Source: Paenibacillus planticolens (GTDB lineage Bacteria > Bacillota > Bacilli > Paenibacillales > NBRC-103111). From it: a stretch of 64,000 bases of DNA. The notes beneath the pieces are model-generated. The model worked only from the letters and a program-made list of their open reading frames with translations. It had not been told where the DNA came from and ran no database searches. Position numbers and translations under genes: made by a program. The DNA is taken from contig NZ_WHNZ01000071.1 of NCBI RefSeq assembly GCF_013141725.1, positions 1 to 64,000 of the forward strand, read 5' to 3'. This document shows, piece after piece, positions 42,744 to 49,908 of the stretch; the stretch's first letter is position 1, and every line of letters begins with the position of its first letter.

Positions 42744-43402
42744 CCGCCTTCCTCCCTTCTCTCCAACTCAATCATCCGGTCCAGATAAGGGGCTACTTCG
42801 GCAAGATTGTGCGTCACCATAACAACGGTCCGCATGTGATCTCTCACTTGACCATGCATCAGTTCGTAAAACTTGAACCGGCTATCTTGATCCATTCCCG
42901 TCGTCGGTTCGTCGAGCACCAGCATATCCGGCTCTTGCGCAAGAGCTCTGGCAATGCATATTCGCTGCTTCTGGCCGCCAGAAAGCTCGCCAATTTTGCG
43001 TTTTCGCAAATCCCACATGCCTACCTGCCGAAGCGCCGCCTCTGTCAACATATCGTCTTCCGAACAAAGTTTACGGAGCCACGGTCCGCTTGCGTATCTG
43101 CCTGAACGAACAAACTCAAGAATCGTGCTTGGGAACCCGCTGTTAAAAGCTGCAATTTGCTGCGAAACGTAGCCTACCCGAAGCTTCTTCCCCTCAATAT
43201 TCTTTGGCGAAAGAAAGACGCTCCCTTTCCATGGCTCAATTAAACCCAACATGAGCTTCAGCAGCGTTGACTTCGCTGCGCCGTTAGGACCCGTCACGAC
43301 TACAAACTCGCCGGACTGGATCTCCACATTAGCATCTTCCAGACAGGGAATGTCGTTATAGCCAAATTCCACCTGATTTAATGAAGCAACTAACATTCGC
43401 AC
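42689..43402 (-). CDS. znuC: zinc ABC transporter ATP-binding protein
   Basis: A 237-residue ATPase: Walker A VTGPNGAAKSTLLK (Ala in place of the usual Gly before Lys, GPNGAAKST), Q-loop VGYVSQQIAAFN, signature ELSGGQKQRICIARAL, Walker B MLVLDEPTTGMD, switch VVMVTHNLAE. The Walker A change GxGKS to AAKS is seen in other ZnuC proteins. Its C terminus extends 55 bases into znuB (tail TTTSCSGHFVPVG), probably a chance extension. A Zur-like palindrome stands 19 bp before the start. Confidence 0.92.
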   Translation of the reverse strand: MRMLVASLNQVEFGYNDIPCLEDANVEIQSGEFVVVTGPNGAAKSTLLKLMLGLIEPWKGSVFLSPKNIEGKKLRVGYVSQQIAAFNSGFPSTILEFVRSGRYASGPWLRKLCSEDDMLTEAALRQVGMWDLRKRKIGELSGGQKQRICIARALAQEPDMLVLDEPTTGMDQDSRFKFYELMHGQVRDHMRTVVMVTHNLAEVAPYLDRMIELERREEGGWKCCTTTSCSGHFVPVG

Positions 43403-43420
43403 AAACCCCTTTGATTTATA

Positions 43421-43434
43421 TGTAAGAATTACGA
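43421..43434 (-). promoter_or_regulatory. Zur-box-like palindrome before znuC
   Basis: TGTAAGAATTACGA, the same core as the box before the COG0523 GTPase gene on the opposite strand. On the minus strand it lies between TTGATG and CATATA, a possible -35/-10 pair 17 bp apart, so binding would block znuCBA transcription. Confidence 0.65.
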
Positions 43435-43484
43435 ATTAACATCAAAAAAAGAATGCCCTCAGCAGCTAATCGATGATTGCCACC

Positions 43485-43498
43485 TGTAATTTTTACGA
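43485..43498. promoter_or_regulatory. additional Zur-box-like palindrome
   Basis: TGTAATTTTTACGA; read on the minus strand it is TCGTAAAAATTACA. It matches the neighbouring boxes at both ends and lies in the middle of the divergent znuC/cobW region. Confidence 0.5.
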
Positions 43499-43513
43499 AC
43501 AACAGCCGTTAAT

Positions 43514-43527
43514 AGTAATATTTACGT
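43514..43527. promoter_or_regulatory. weak Zur-box-like palindrome
   Basis: AGTAATATTTACGT, weaker at the outer positions than the other boxes. Possible auxiliary site. Confidence 0.35.
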
Positions 43528-43584
43528 TTACAACGACAAATATATCCTCTTTGTATGACGATGTCAACAACGAAATCTTTAGCC

Positions 43585-43613
43585 TTGCAGGGATTCATCT
43601 TTTATACTACAAT
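43585..43613 (+). promoter_or_regulatory. promoter of the cobW-like operon
   Basis: -35 TTGCAG (43585-43590), 17-bp spacer, -10 TACAAT (43608-43613). The Zur-like box at 43619-43632 covers the expected start site. Confidence 0.7.
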
Positions 43614-43618
43614 TTAAT

Positions 43619-43632
43619 TCGTAATAATTACA
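43619..43632 (+). promoter_or_regulatory. Zur-box-like palindrome at the cobW-like start site
   Basis: TCGTAATAATTACA, one base from the perfect palindrome TCGTAATAATTACGA-type consensus and the best of the set. It begins six bases after the -10, a standard repressor position. Confidence 0.75.
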
Positions 43633-43660
43633 TTTATAAATGATAGCAAAGGAGTCCTCT

Positions 43661-44668
43661 ATGAGTAAAGTGCCCGTCATCGTAATCAGCGGATTTCTAG
43701 GCAGCGGTAAAACGACCCTGCTTCTTCGCATGCTCCGGGAAGCCGCCGCCTTTCAACTTTTGCCTGCGGTTCTGATGAATGAGTTAGGGAAGCAAGATGT
43801 CGACGGACACCTTCTGCAAGAGGCTTCTCCCGATCTTAACCTGGCCAAACTGCTCGATGGCTGTATCTGCTGCAGCAAAAAAAGCGATATTAGCGGTTCC
43901 ATTAAACAACTGTTAATGCGCAAACCGGACGTCATTCTCATCGAACTGACAGGTGTCGCGAACCCGGAAGAAATCGTCGATGCGCTAACTGAGCCTGCGC
44001 TGCTTCCTCATGTGAAGCTTCATCAGGTAGTCACTGTGCTTGATGCTGAGCACGTGCTTGAATATAACAGTATTTTCGCATCGGACCGGGAGCTCGTTCA
44101 TACGCTTAGAAGACAGATGGAAGTGGCCGACCTGCTTTTGCTTAATAAAACCGATCTGGTCACAGACAAGCAGTTAAAGTCCATCGAAAAAACAGTTCGT
44201 AAATCCAATGAACGCTCCCTATTATTGCACACGACGCACAGCCTGTTTGATTTAAACTTTATTTTCGGCGGTCTGTCATCCAGGCAGCAGCAGCCGTCAA
44301 GCTCACTCGTTTTTAACAAAAACATGGGCCTGCAGGCTGTGAAAACGATAAAAGAACCGAACAAGACGGCCGAACGTCCAGCTTCTTTCTCACGTATCCA
44401 AACCCTTGCCATCCCCATTGAGGATGATCGACTGATTACAAAACGCTCCGTGGAACTTTATTTGGCAAAATGGAGGAAGACGCTTCTGCGGGCTAAAGGG
44501 TATTTGCGAATCGGCAATGGCGATAAACGCGAAGCTTATCTTATGCAATTTGCAGGCAACCGCACCCATTGGCAGCCGACTGCTTTTCAAGGGACGCCTT
44601 ATCTGATCCTCATAGGCCTTGATCTGGACAGGCATTCTCTTGAAGATGACTGGAATAATTATCAGTAA
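43661..44668 (+). CDS. COG0523 GTPase (CobW/YeiR-like metallochaperone)
   Basis: A 335-residue G3E GTPase. P-loop SGFLGSGKTTLLLR, metal motif GCICCSKKSD (CxCC), VILIELTGVANPEE, and LLNKTDLV as NKxD. Different subgroup from the GTPase at 39679, with a shorter C-terminal domain. The ATG 43661 follows AAAGGAG. It leads an operon with a YraQ permease and a TIGR03943 protein under a Zur-like box, so it probably serves zinc allocation. Confidence 0.9.
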   Translation: MSKVPVIVISGFLGSGKTTLLLRMLREAAAFQLLPAVLMNELGKQDVDGHLLQEASPDLNLAKLLDGCICCSKKSDISGSIKQLLMRKPDVILIELTGVANPEEIVDALTEPALLPHVKLHQVVTVLDAEHVLEYNSIFASDRELVHTLRRQMEVADLLLLNKTDLVTDKQLKSIEKTVRKSNERSLLLHTTHSLFDLNFIFGGLSSRQQQPSSSLVFNKNMGLQAVKTIKEPNKTAERPASFSRIQTLAIPIEDDRLITKRSVELYLAKWRKTLLRAKGYLRIGNGDKREAYLMQFAGNRTHWQPTAFQGTPYLILIGLDLDRHSLEDDWNNYQ

Positions 44669-44682
44669 GGAGTTTTCTCATT

Positions 44683-45624
44683 ATGCCAAGTGTTTCTCTG
44701 GCTCATTTCCTGCAAACCGAACAAATGCAATCATTTAAAACTATTTTTGTCAGCATCCTGCTGGAAGCCATTCCCTTCATTATTCTTGGCGTGCTGCTCT
44801 CGTCGCTGCTGCAAACGTTTGTATCTGAACAAACCATTCGCCGGTTTATTCCGAAGAACCCTATCCTCGGCATTTTGTTTGCCTGCTTGCTCGGCATCCT
44901 TTTCCCGATGTGCGAATGCGGTATGATTCCCGTTGTACGAAGGCTTATACTCAAAGGAATGCCTGTCTACATTGCCGTCGTCTTCATTATTACGGGGCCT
45001 ATTATTAACCCTGTTGTTTTTGCAGCGACATTCATGGCATTCCGCAATCATCCTACTATCGCCTATTCCCGGATGGGGCTGGCTTTTGCCGCGGCTGTTA
45101 TCATCGGACTTATCCTCTACCGGTTTATCAAACGCAATCCGCTGCGCAACAGCCGCGCCAACTTTTCGAATCAAGAAGATTGGGAAGGTCATCAGCATCA
45201 AGGAGGAGGCATTTCCAGCAAAATCAACACCTTTTTCGTACATGCCTCCAATGAGTTTTTCGAAATGGGCAAATATCTTGTCTTCGGTTCCATGCTTACG
45301 GCACTCATTCAAATTTTTATGCAGCGCGAAAGTCTCCTTGCGATCGGCCAAGGTCCGCTCAGCTCTCATTTGTTTATGATGGGTTTCGCCTACATTCTTT
45401 CTTTATGCTCTACCTCGGATGCATTCGTAGCTTCATCTTTTCAGACATCGTTTACATCCGGCTCTCTGCTTACATTTTTAGTATTTGGTCCCATGTTAGA
45501 TTTCAAAAGCACGCTCATGCTGCTCTCCGTATTTAAATCCAAATTTGTGCTCATTCTTTCTGTGCTCATTATCATCACGGTGCTCGCTTGCTCACTGCTT
45601 TTTGAACATTTATTTTTGCTATGA
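44683..45624 (+). CDS. YraQ/YcgR-family permease (DUF318)
   Basis: A 313-residue membrane protein with about eight helices. The family mark GILFPMCECGMIPVVRRLILKGMP (about 64-87) holds two Cys in MCECG, and a second repeat has LSLCSTSDAFVASSF. A His-containing loop EGHQHQGGG separates the halves. Members include ArsP-like exporters; here the Zur-linked context points to a metal or metal-related solute. A partner TIGR03943 gene follows at once, the same pairing as B. subtilis YcgR-YcgQ. Confidence 0.9.
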   Translation: MPSVSLAHFLQTEQMQSFKTIFVSILLEAIPFIILGVLLSSLLQTFVSEQTIRRFIPKNPILGILFACLLGILFPMCECGMIPVVRRLILKGMPVYIAVVFIITGPIINPVVFAATFMAFRNHPTIAYSRMGLAFAAAVIIGLILYRFIKRNPLRNSRANFSNQEDWEGHQHQGGGISSKINTFFVHASNEFFEMGKYLVFGSMLTALIQIFMQRESLLAIGQGPLSSHLFMMGFAYILSLCSTSDAFVASSFQTSFTSGSLLTFLVFGPMLDFKSTLMLLSVFKSKFVLILSVLIIITVLACSLLFEHLFLL

Positions 45625-45637
45625 TGGAGGAATGCCC

Positions 45638-46621
45638 ATGAGTCAGGTTCGCTTAATCAGTTTTCATTATTTTTTTCGCACCTTGATTTTGCTCGGATTT
45701 TCCAGCTATATCGTGGTCCTTGCCAAATCAGACGCTCTCCAATTTTACATAGCACCGCGAATGATGATTTTTGTAAAAGTTGCTGCTGTCGTGTTATATA
45801 TCATTGCCTGCTTTCAAGGTTATATGGCATTGCGTGCCTATTGGGGGAAACCGGTAACCTGTGAATGTGAACAGCCTGTTTCCCGCTCAGCATGGCGTAA
45901 TACTGCTGCCTATGGGCTGCTAATTTTGCCGCTGTTAATTGGCTTTCTGCTCCCGGATACGGCCTTAAGCTCTGCGATGGTTGCTGCCAAAGGGATGAAT
46001 CTTTCCGCTGCCAAAACATCGATCACGAAGCCAAGTATACCCTCAGGTGAAAATCCGTCCGGCCAAGGAGAAACGGCTGCTCCCGCTTCCACGCCTGCGC
46101 CTGCAATAGCCCCATCCGTTTCCAATTCGGAGACGCCAGCTGTCGCGGAAACAGATGCCGACCTGCAGAAATTATTCCACGCGGACAACGAATGGGACGA
46201 AGATTTTGCCAAAATCGGCATGATTCTTTATAAAAAGGATACCATCGTCGTAAAACCGGAAATCTACATGGAAATCCTTTCGTCGATTGACCTTTTTAAA
46301 CAAAATTTTATCGGTAAAAAAATTGAACTCTCCGGCTTTGTCTATCGTGAAGACAACATGCCAAGCAATCAATTTGTCGTTGGGCGGTTTGCCGTTAGCT
46401 GCTGTTCCGCGGATGCTACGCCCTACGGTGTCATGATCGACTTCCCTACAGCTCAGACTTACCCCAAAGACATGTGGGTCAAGGTCACCGGTACTATTCA
46501 AAATGGCAGCTACAATGACAACGATATTTTCGTCATCAAAGCTACTAACATTGAAAAGATCGCAGCACCAAGCTCACCCTATATTTATCCGAACTTTGAG
46601 CCGCTGAAAGAGCTTAACTAA
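45638..46621 (+). CDS. TIGR03943 (YcgQ) family protein
   Basis: A 327-residue protein with three to four N-terminal membrane segments, a Pro/Ala/Ser-rich extracytoplasmic linker (about 130-185) and a C-terminal beta domain with the conserved VVGRFAVSCCSADATPYGVMID, whose adjacent Cys pair could bind metal. The start is ATG 45638, seven bases past GGAGGAATG; longer frames begin inside the permease gene. Usually coupled to YraQ permeases; possibly the extracytoplasmic binding component. Confidence 0.9.
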   Translation: MSQVRLISFHYFFRTLILLGFSSYIVVLAKSDALQFYIAPRMMIFVKVAAVVLYIIACFQGYMALRAYWGKPVTCECEQPVSRSAWRNTAAYGLLILPLLIGFLLPDTALSSAMVAAKGMNLSAAKTSITKPSIPSGENPSGQGETAAPASTPAPAIAPSVSNSETPAVAETDADLQKLFHADNEWDEDFAKIGMILYKKDTIVVKPEIYMEILSSIDLFKQNFIGKKIELSGFVYREDNMPSNQFVVGRFAVSCCSADATPYGVMIDFPTAQTYPKDMWVKVTGTIQNGSYNDNDIFVIKATNIEKIAAPSSPYIYPNFEPLKELN

Positions 46622-46783
46622 GCTCTGTAATGAAATCTTCATTAACGGACTCTTGAAAACTACGTGTGGTAGGGTACTGTTTTTACAGGAAATTTGGTAT
46701 ATAATAGAAGTTCAAATGTGGCGAAACTTGTCGATTTCTCGTCGATATTTGTCTATTTAGTCCAAAGGAGTTATCCAGTACCT

Positions 46784-48379
46784 ATGCTGCACGAAATCAA
46801 AGCAAACCAAAGGAAAAAAATCAGCTTAGCCACGCTTCTGACAGGGCTGGTCTGCCTTTCCGTCCTTTTGACTGTAAGCATTCTGCTCGTTGCTTCCTAT
46901 CAATCCAAAAAAAGATCGCTGATCGACACTACGCTCACTTTGAACTTTTCAAGCGCAAGCAAAATGAGCCAGACGATCAACTCATTGTTTAAATCCATGC
47001 GAAGCAGTCTGCAATATTCGTCGAGCATCTTTTCAAATGTAAACGCTATGAATCCAGATGAAGTATACGCTAGTCTCGAATTAATGCGTCACAGCAGCAA
47101 TTACTTTAATTCCATTTCAATCGTGGATGAGACGGGCCTTGTTCGGAATGTGTCTCCCTCGTCCATTGGCACTGCTGGAAAATATATTACAACAGAAGCG
47201 GCGAAAGCCGCATTGGCATCGCAAAAGCCCTACCTCTCCAAACCGTACATCGCTGCAAGCACCAATCGCCTCATCGTCTTTATGAGCGAGCCGTTATTCG
47301 ACAAAGAAGGTATTTACCGCGGTTTCATCGGGGGCACGCTCTACCTGCAGGAGTACAATATATTGAATATGATTTTCGGGAGCAACCCGACAGATAAAGT
47401 AGGCTCCTATTTTTACATCGTCGGATCGGACGGTCATCTGCTGTTCCATCGCGACACAACACGGTTAGGCGAGAATATAAGCGCTAATCAAGTCGTTAGC
47501 AAGCTTATTCAAGGACAAAGCGGCTATGAACAGATGGTCAATTTGCATGGCGAATCTTTGCTGGCGGGATACGTCAAGGTTCCGGAAAATGGCTGGGGCG
47601 TCGTTGTCGTGTCCCCAATCAGCGTCGTGTATGAACAATTAATACGTCATATAAAATCCATGCTGTTGTACATGATGCTCCCGTTCTCGATATTCATGTT
47701 AATCGTCATCGGGCTTGCGCGCAGGTTAGCACGGCCATTCATTTCCTTAGCCGATCTGGTTGGCAAAATCGGTCGGGAACATGTCGATCTGCCTGAAGGA
47801 AAGCAACACTGGAACCGTGAGGTCGATTTGTTATCGACAGCAGTCAGATATGCATTAACGGCTATTAAAAAACAGACCGATCAATTGACGCTCGATGCCA
47901 TGACAGATCCGTTAACCGGGTTGACAAACCGCAGAACGCTCGAAGCCATCATGCATAAGTGGATAGAGGAAGGAACTTCCTTCTCTGTCATTATCATGGA
48001 TCTTGATCGATTTAAATCAATTAATGACACGTATGGACATCAAGCAGGGGATGAAGTGTTGAAGCATTTCGCGAAAATAGTGACTTCAACCGTTCGGCCT
48101 AGTGATGTGTGCTGCCGATTCGGAGGCGAAGAGTTCATTGCCCTTATTCCACAAGCGAATGCCGAAGAAGCTTATCTTGTGGCCGAACGAATTCGCATTA
48201 CGCTGCAAAATAGGGATAATCCTGTAGGGAAGCCCATTACGGTCTCGCAGGGCATCGCCCATTATTCTTCCCACTCAGACTCGGCTGAAGAGCTGATTCA
48301 TTTGGCCGACCAGGCCTTGTACAAAGCTAAAGAATCCGGTAGGAACCGCACCATTATTGCGGATATTGGGGGAGAATAA
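46784..48379 (+). CDS. membrane-bound diguanylate cyclase with Cache sensor
   Basis: A 531-residue protein: TM1 near 20-42, an extracytoplasmic dCache-like domain (about 45-290, with YNILNMIFG and GSYFYIVGSDGHLLFHRD), TM2 near 295-318, a HAMP-like linker and GGDEF at about 370-525 with intact RFGGEEFIALIP and the DPLTGLTNRR opening. The RxxD inhibitory site is replaced before GGEEF (CCRFGGEEF; no clear RxxD), so product inhibition is uncertain. ATG 46784 follows AAAGGAG at 13 bases; upstream TTG start at 46694 is also open. Confidence 0.88.
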   Translation: MLHEIKANQRKKISLATLLTGLVCLSVLLTVSILLVASYQSKKRSLIDTTLTLNFSSASKMSQTINSLFKSMRSSLQYSSSIFSNVNAMNPDEVYASLELMRHSSNYFNSISIVDETGLVRNVSPSSIGTAGKYITTEAAKAALASQKPYLSKPYIAASTNRLIVFMSEPLFDKEGIYRGFIGGTLYLQEYNILNMIFGSNPTDKVGSYFYIVGSDGHLLFHRDTTRLGENISANQVVSKLIQGQSGYEQMVNLHGESLLAGYVKVPENGWGVVVVSPISVVYEQLIRHIKSMLLYMMLPFSIFMLIVIGLARRLARPFISLADLVGKIGREHVDLPEGKQHWNREVDLLSTAVRYALTAIKKQTDQLTLDAMTDPLTGLTNRRTLEAIMHKWIEEGTSFSVIIMDLDRFKSINDTYGHQAGDEVLKHFAKIVTSTVRPSDVCCRFGGEEFIALIPQANAEEAYLVAERIRITLQNRDNPVGKPITVSQGIAHYSSHSDSAEELIHLADQALYKAKESGRNRTIIADIGGE

Positions 48380-48446
48380 CCGGACCGGATGTGCATCCGT
48401 TTCGATATGCTTAAAGGGGCTGCTTTTTGTATATGGTTTGTGGAAT

Positions 48447-48625
48447 GGGAACTACAGGGCGCTATTTGAGCTAAACGGGCTGTTTTTCGGCTGCAGACGG
48501 AAACTACAGGGTCTTAATAGCTCTGAAAACTTCCATTTCGCCCAATTTACATCATATAGCGGATCATAGTTCTCTCCAGTTTGCAGAAATGTTGATTTCC
48601 CGGAAAATAGAGGATCATAGTTCCC
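48447..48625. repeat. GGGAACTAC dispersed repeat array, copy B
   Basis: Two head units (GGGAACTACAGGGCGCTATT at 48447 and GGAAACTACAGGGTCTTAAT at 48499) and two tail units (ATAGCGGATCATAGTTCTC near 48556 and AATAGAGGATCATAGTTCCC near 48606). Same order as the other arrays. Confidence 0.7.
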
Positions 48626-48683
48626 ACAAACACACTGCCCAAGGGTCGCCACTAGATAAAGAAGGCAGCGATGGATGCCAGTA

Positions 48684-48722
48684 ACAAAGGAGTTAAGCAC
48701 ATAAGCGGCTTAACTCCTTTGT
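48684..48722. repeat. AGTTAAGC hairpin element
   Basis: Perfect 15-base arms ACAAAGGAGTTAAGC (48684-48698) and GCTTAACTCCTTTGT (48708-48722) around CACATAAGC-like loop. No T run follows, so it is a repeat rather than a plain terminator. Its sequence aligns with the terminator at 39602-39646, with a compensatory pair change in the stem. Confidence 0.65.
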
Positions 48723-48895
48723 GCCTTCGTCGTCTCAACATTTGTAAGGGCTTTCAAGATAAAGGAAAGGCAAGAAACTTCGGATTTGGTCTGTATTTTT
48801 TGGTATCTTTTCTTATCGTGTTCTGTGCGCTCTTGAAACGTCGCAATCTGCCAATCCGTGTCATCGCCACCGTTGCGAAATATCAACGGACGCAA

Positions 48896-49028
48896 ATGAG
48901 GCTGTCCCAATAGTCATAAAATGACCGCGGAACAGCCTCTCATTAGAAGATTTGGACATAGCCGGTGAGTTTTTCACAAAAAAATGAGCTGCTATCCCCA
49001 ATCATTTCTATGACTTATGGGACAGCCT
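48896..49028. repeat. two adjacent REP-like hairpins with GAGGCTGTCCC ends
   Basis: First hairpin: ATGAGGCTGTCC ... GGAACAGCCTCTCAT (48896-48943). Second: ATGAGCTGCTATCCCC ... TATGGGACAGCC (48983-49027). The outer ends of the pair, GGCTGTCCCAATAGTCATA and TATGACTTATGGGACAGCC, are inverted repeats matching at 17 of 19 bases. A short related piece is at 10171. Confidence 0.6.
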
Positions 49029-49063
49029 TCCCAGCAGTTATGCTCCTGCTCTGTAAAAATACA

Positions 49064-49138
49064 GGAAAATTTCCCTCTAAATGGACCGCAGAAGCTTGTC
49101 AGGTGGTCATCATCCGAGCAATTAGAGGGAAATTTTCC
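49064..49138. repeat. 17-bp perfect inverted repeat
   Basis: GGAAAATTTCCCTCTAA at 49064-49080 and TTAGAGGGAAATTTTCC at 49122-49138, separated by 41 bases. No open frame inside. Position next to the REP-like hairpins suggests a mobile or structural intergenic element. Confidence 0.65.
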
Positions 49139-49191
49139 AGTTACTTACCCTCGCCCTCCTCGTAAAGCATGGATTCTTATGAGATACGCAT

Positions 49192-49872
49192 TTACGAACT
49201 AAAATAGTTCGGATATTTATGTAATAAAGCAAGCTTATCAAAACCCGGCAGCTTGAAATGTTTCCTGATGATGCATACCGCTTGCTCGGGGTCCTTGCTT
49301 TGAATGGCCTGCAGGATTACCTGATGCTCGCTTACCATGCTTTCCCAGAAGCCTGCATTCGGCTCCATCAAAAAACGGACACGGTTGCTATTCACTGATT
49401 TTTGCTGCAGCACAGCCCAAGTCCGCTCCATGTTCCCTCCGATGAAAATCCATTGATGGAACAGATCATCGAGCTCTATTAATTTGTTAAATTGCTTCGC
49501 CTCGATGGCACGCATCTGCTGACCCAGCAAAGTTTGCAGCATGGCAATTTGATCCGAGGTCATCCGCATGCAAGCCAAACGGATGACTTCCGCCTCCAGC
49601 TGCTCCCGTATGAAACCGCATTCATCTACATGCGCTAAATCGATTTTCGTAATATAACAGCCCTTCTGGGGAATAATTTCAACTAATTTGTCCTTGGAAA
49701 GTCTGGCAAAAGCTTCGCGGATCATTCTGCGGCTTACGAGCATCATTTCCGCTGCCATCGTTTCCGAGATCAGCATACCCGGTTTCCATATCAACTGAAT
49801 CATGTTTTCCTTCAGCGCTTCATATACTTGGTCTCGAGCGGAACCGCTTAAATCATTAGTCTGCAGAAACAT
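49192..49872 (-). CDS. GntR-family regulator, FCD (FadR) subgroup
   Basis: A 226-residue repressor-type protein: N-terminal winged helix (AAEMMLVSRRMIREAFARLSKDKLVEIIPQKGCYITKID) and C-terminal FCD helical bundle (FIREQLEAEVIRLACMRM, ELDDLFHQWIFIGG with Asp/His metal ligands, EHQVILQAIQSKDPEQA). The start is ATG 49872 behind AGGGGTG. It is the last gene after the YesN-like regulator, 37 bases downstream. Paralogue of the GntR gene at 53461; recognition-helix residues differ (SRRMIREAF versus SKTPIREAL), so the operator may differ too. Confidence 0.93.
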   Translation of the reverse strand: MFLQTNDLSGSARDQVYEALKENMIQLIWKPGMLISETMAAEMMLVSRRMIREAFARLSKDKLVEIIPQKGCYITKIDLAHVDECGFIREQLEAEVIRLACMRMTSDQIAMLQTLLGQQMRAIEAKQFNKLIELDDLFHQWIFIGGNMERTWAVLQQKSVNSNRVRFLMEPNAGFWESMVSEHQVILQAIQSKDPEQAVCIIRKHFKLPGFDKLALLHKYPNYFSS

Positions 49873-49908
49873 TGGATTCACCCCTAAGAAAAGATAGATT
49901 GCTTCAAT

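Larger units (their letters stand above)
48380..49191. other. 812-bp repeat-rich gene-free region
   Basis: Contains, in order, a GGGAACTAC array, an AGTTAAGC hairpin, twin GAGGCTGTCCC hairpins and a 17-bp inverted repeat. Several 60-80-residue frames are open, but they cross these repeats and lack good start sites. I see no gene. Confidence 0.65.

Noticed and set aside
48671..48913. 80-codon plus-strand frame in the repeat region
   Set aside because: Starts inside the AGTTAAGC hairpin and ends inside a REP-like hairpin; no conserved features.
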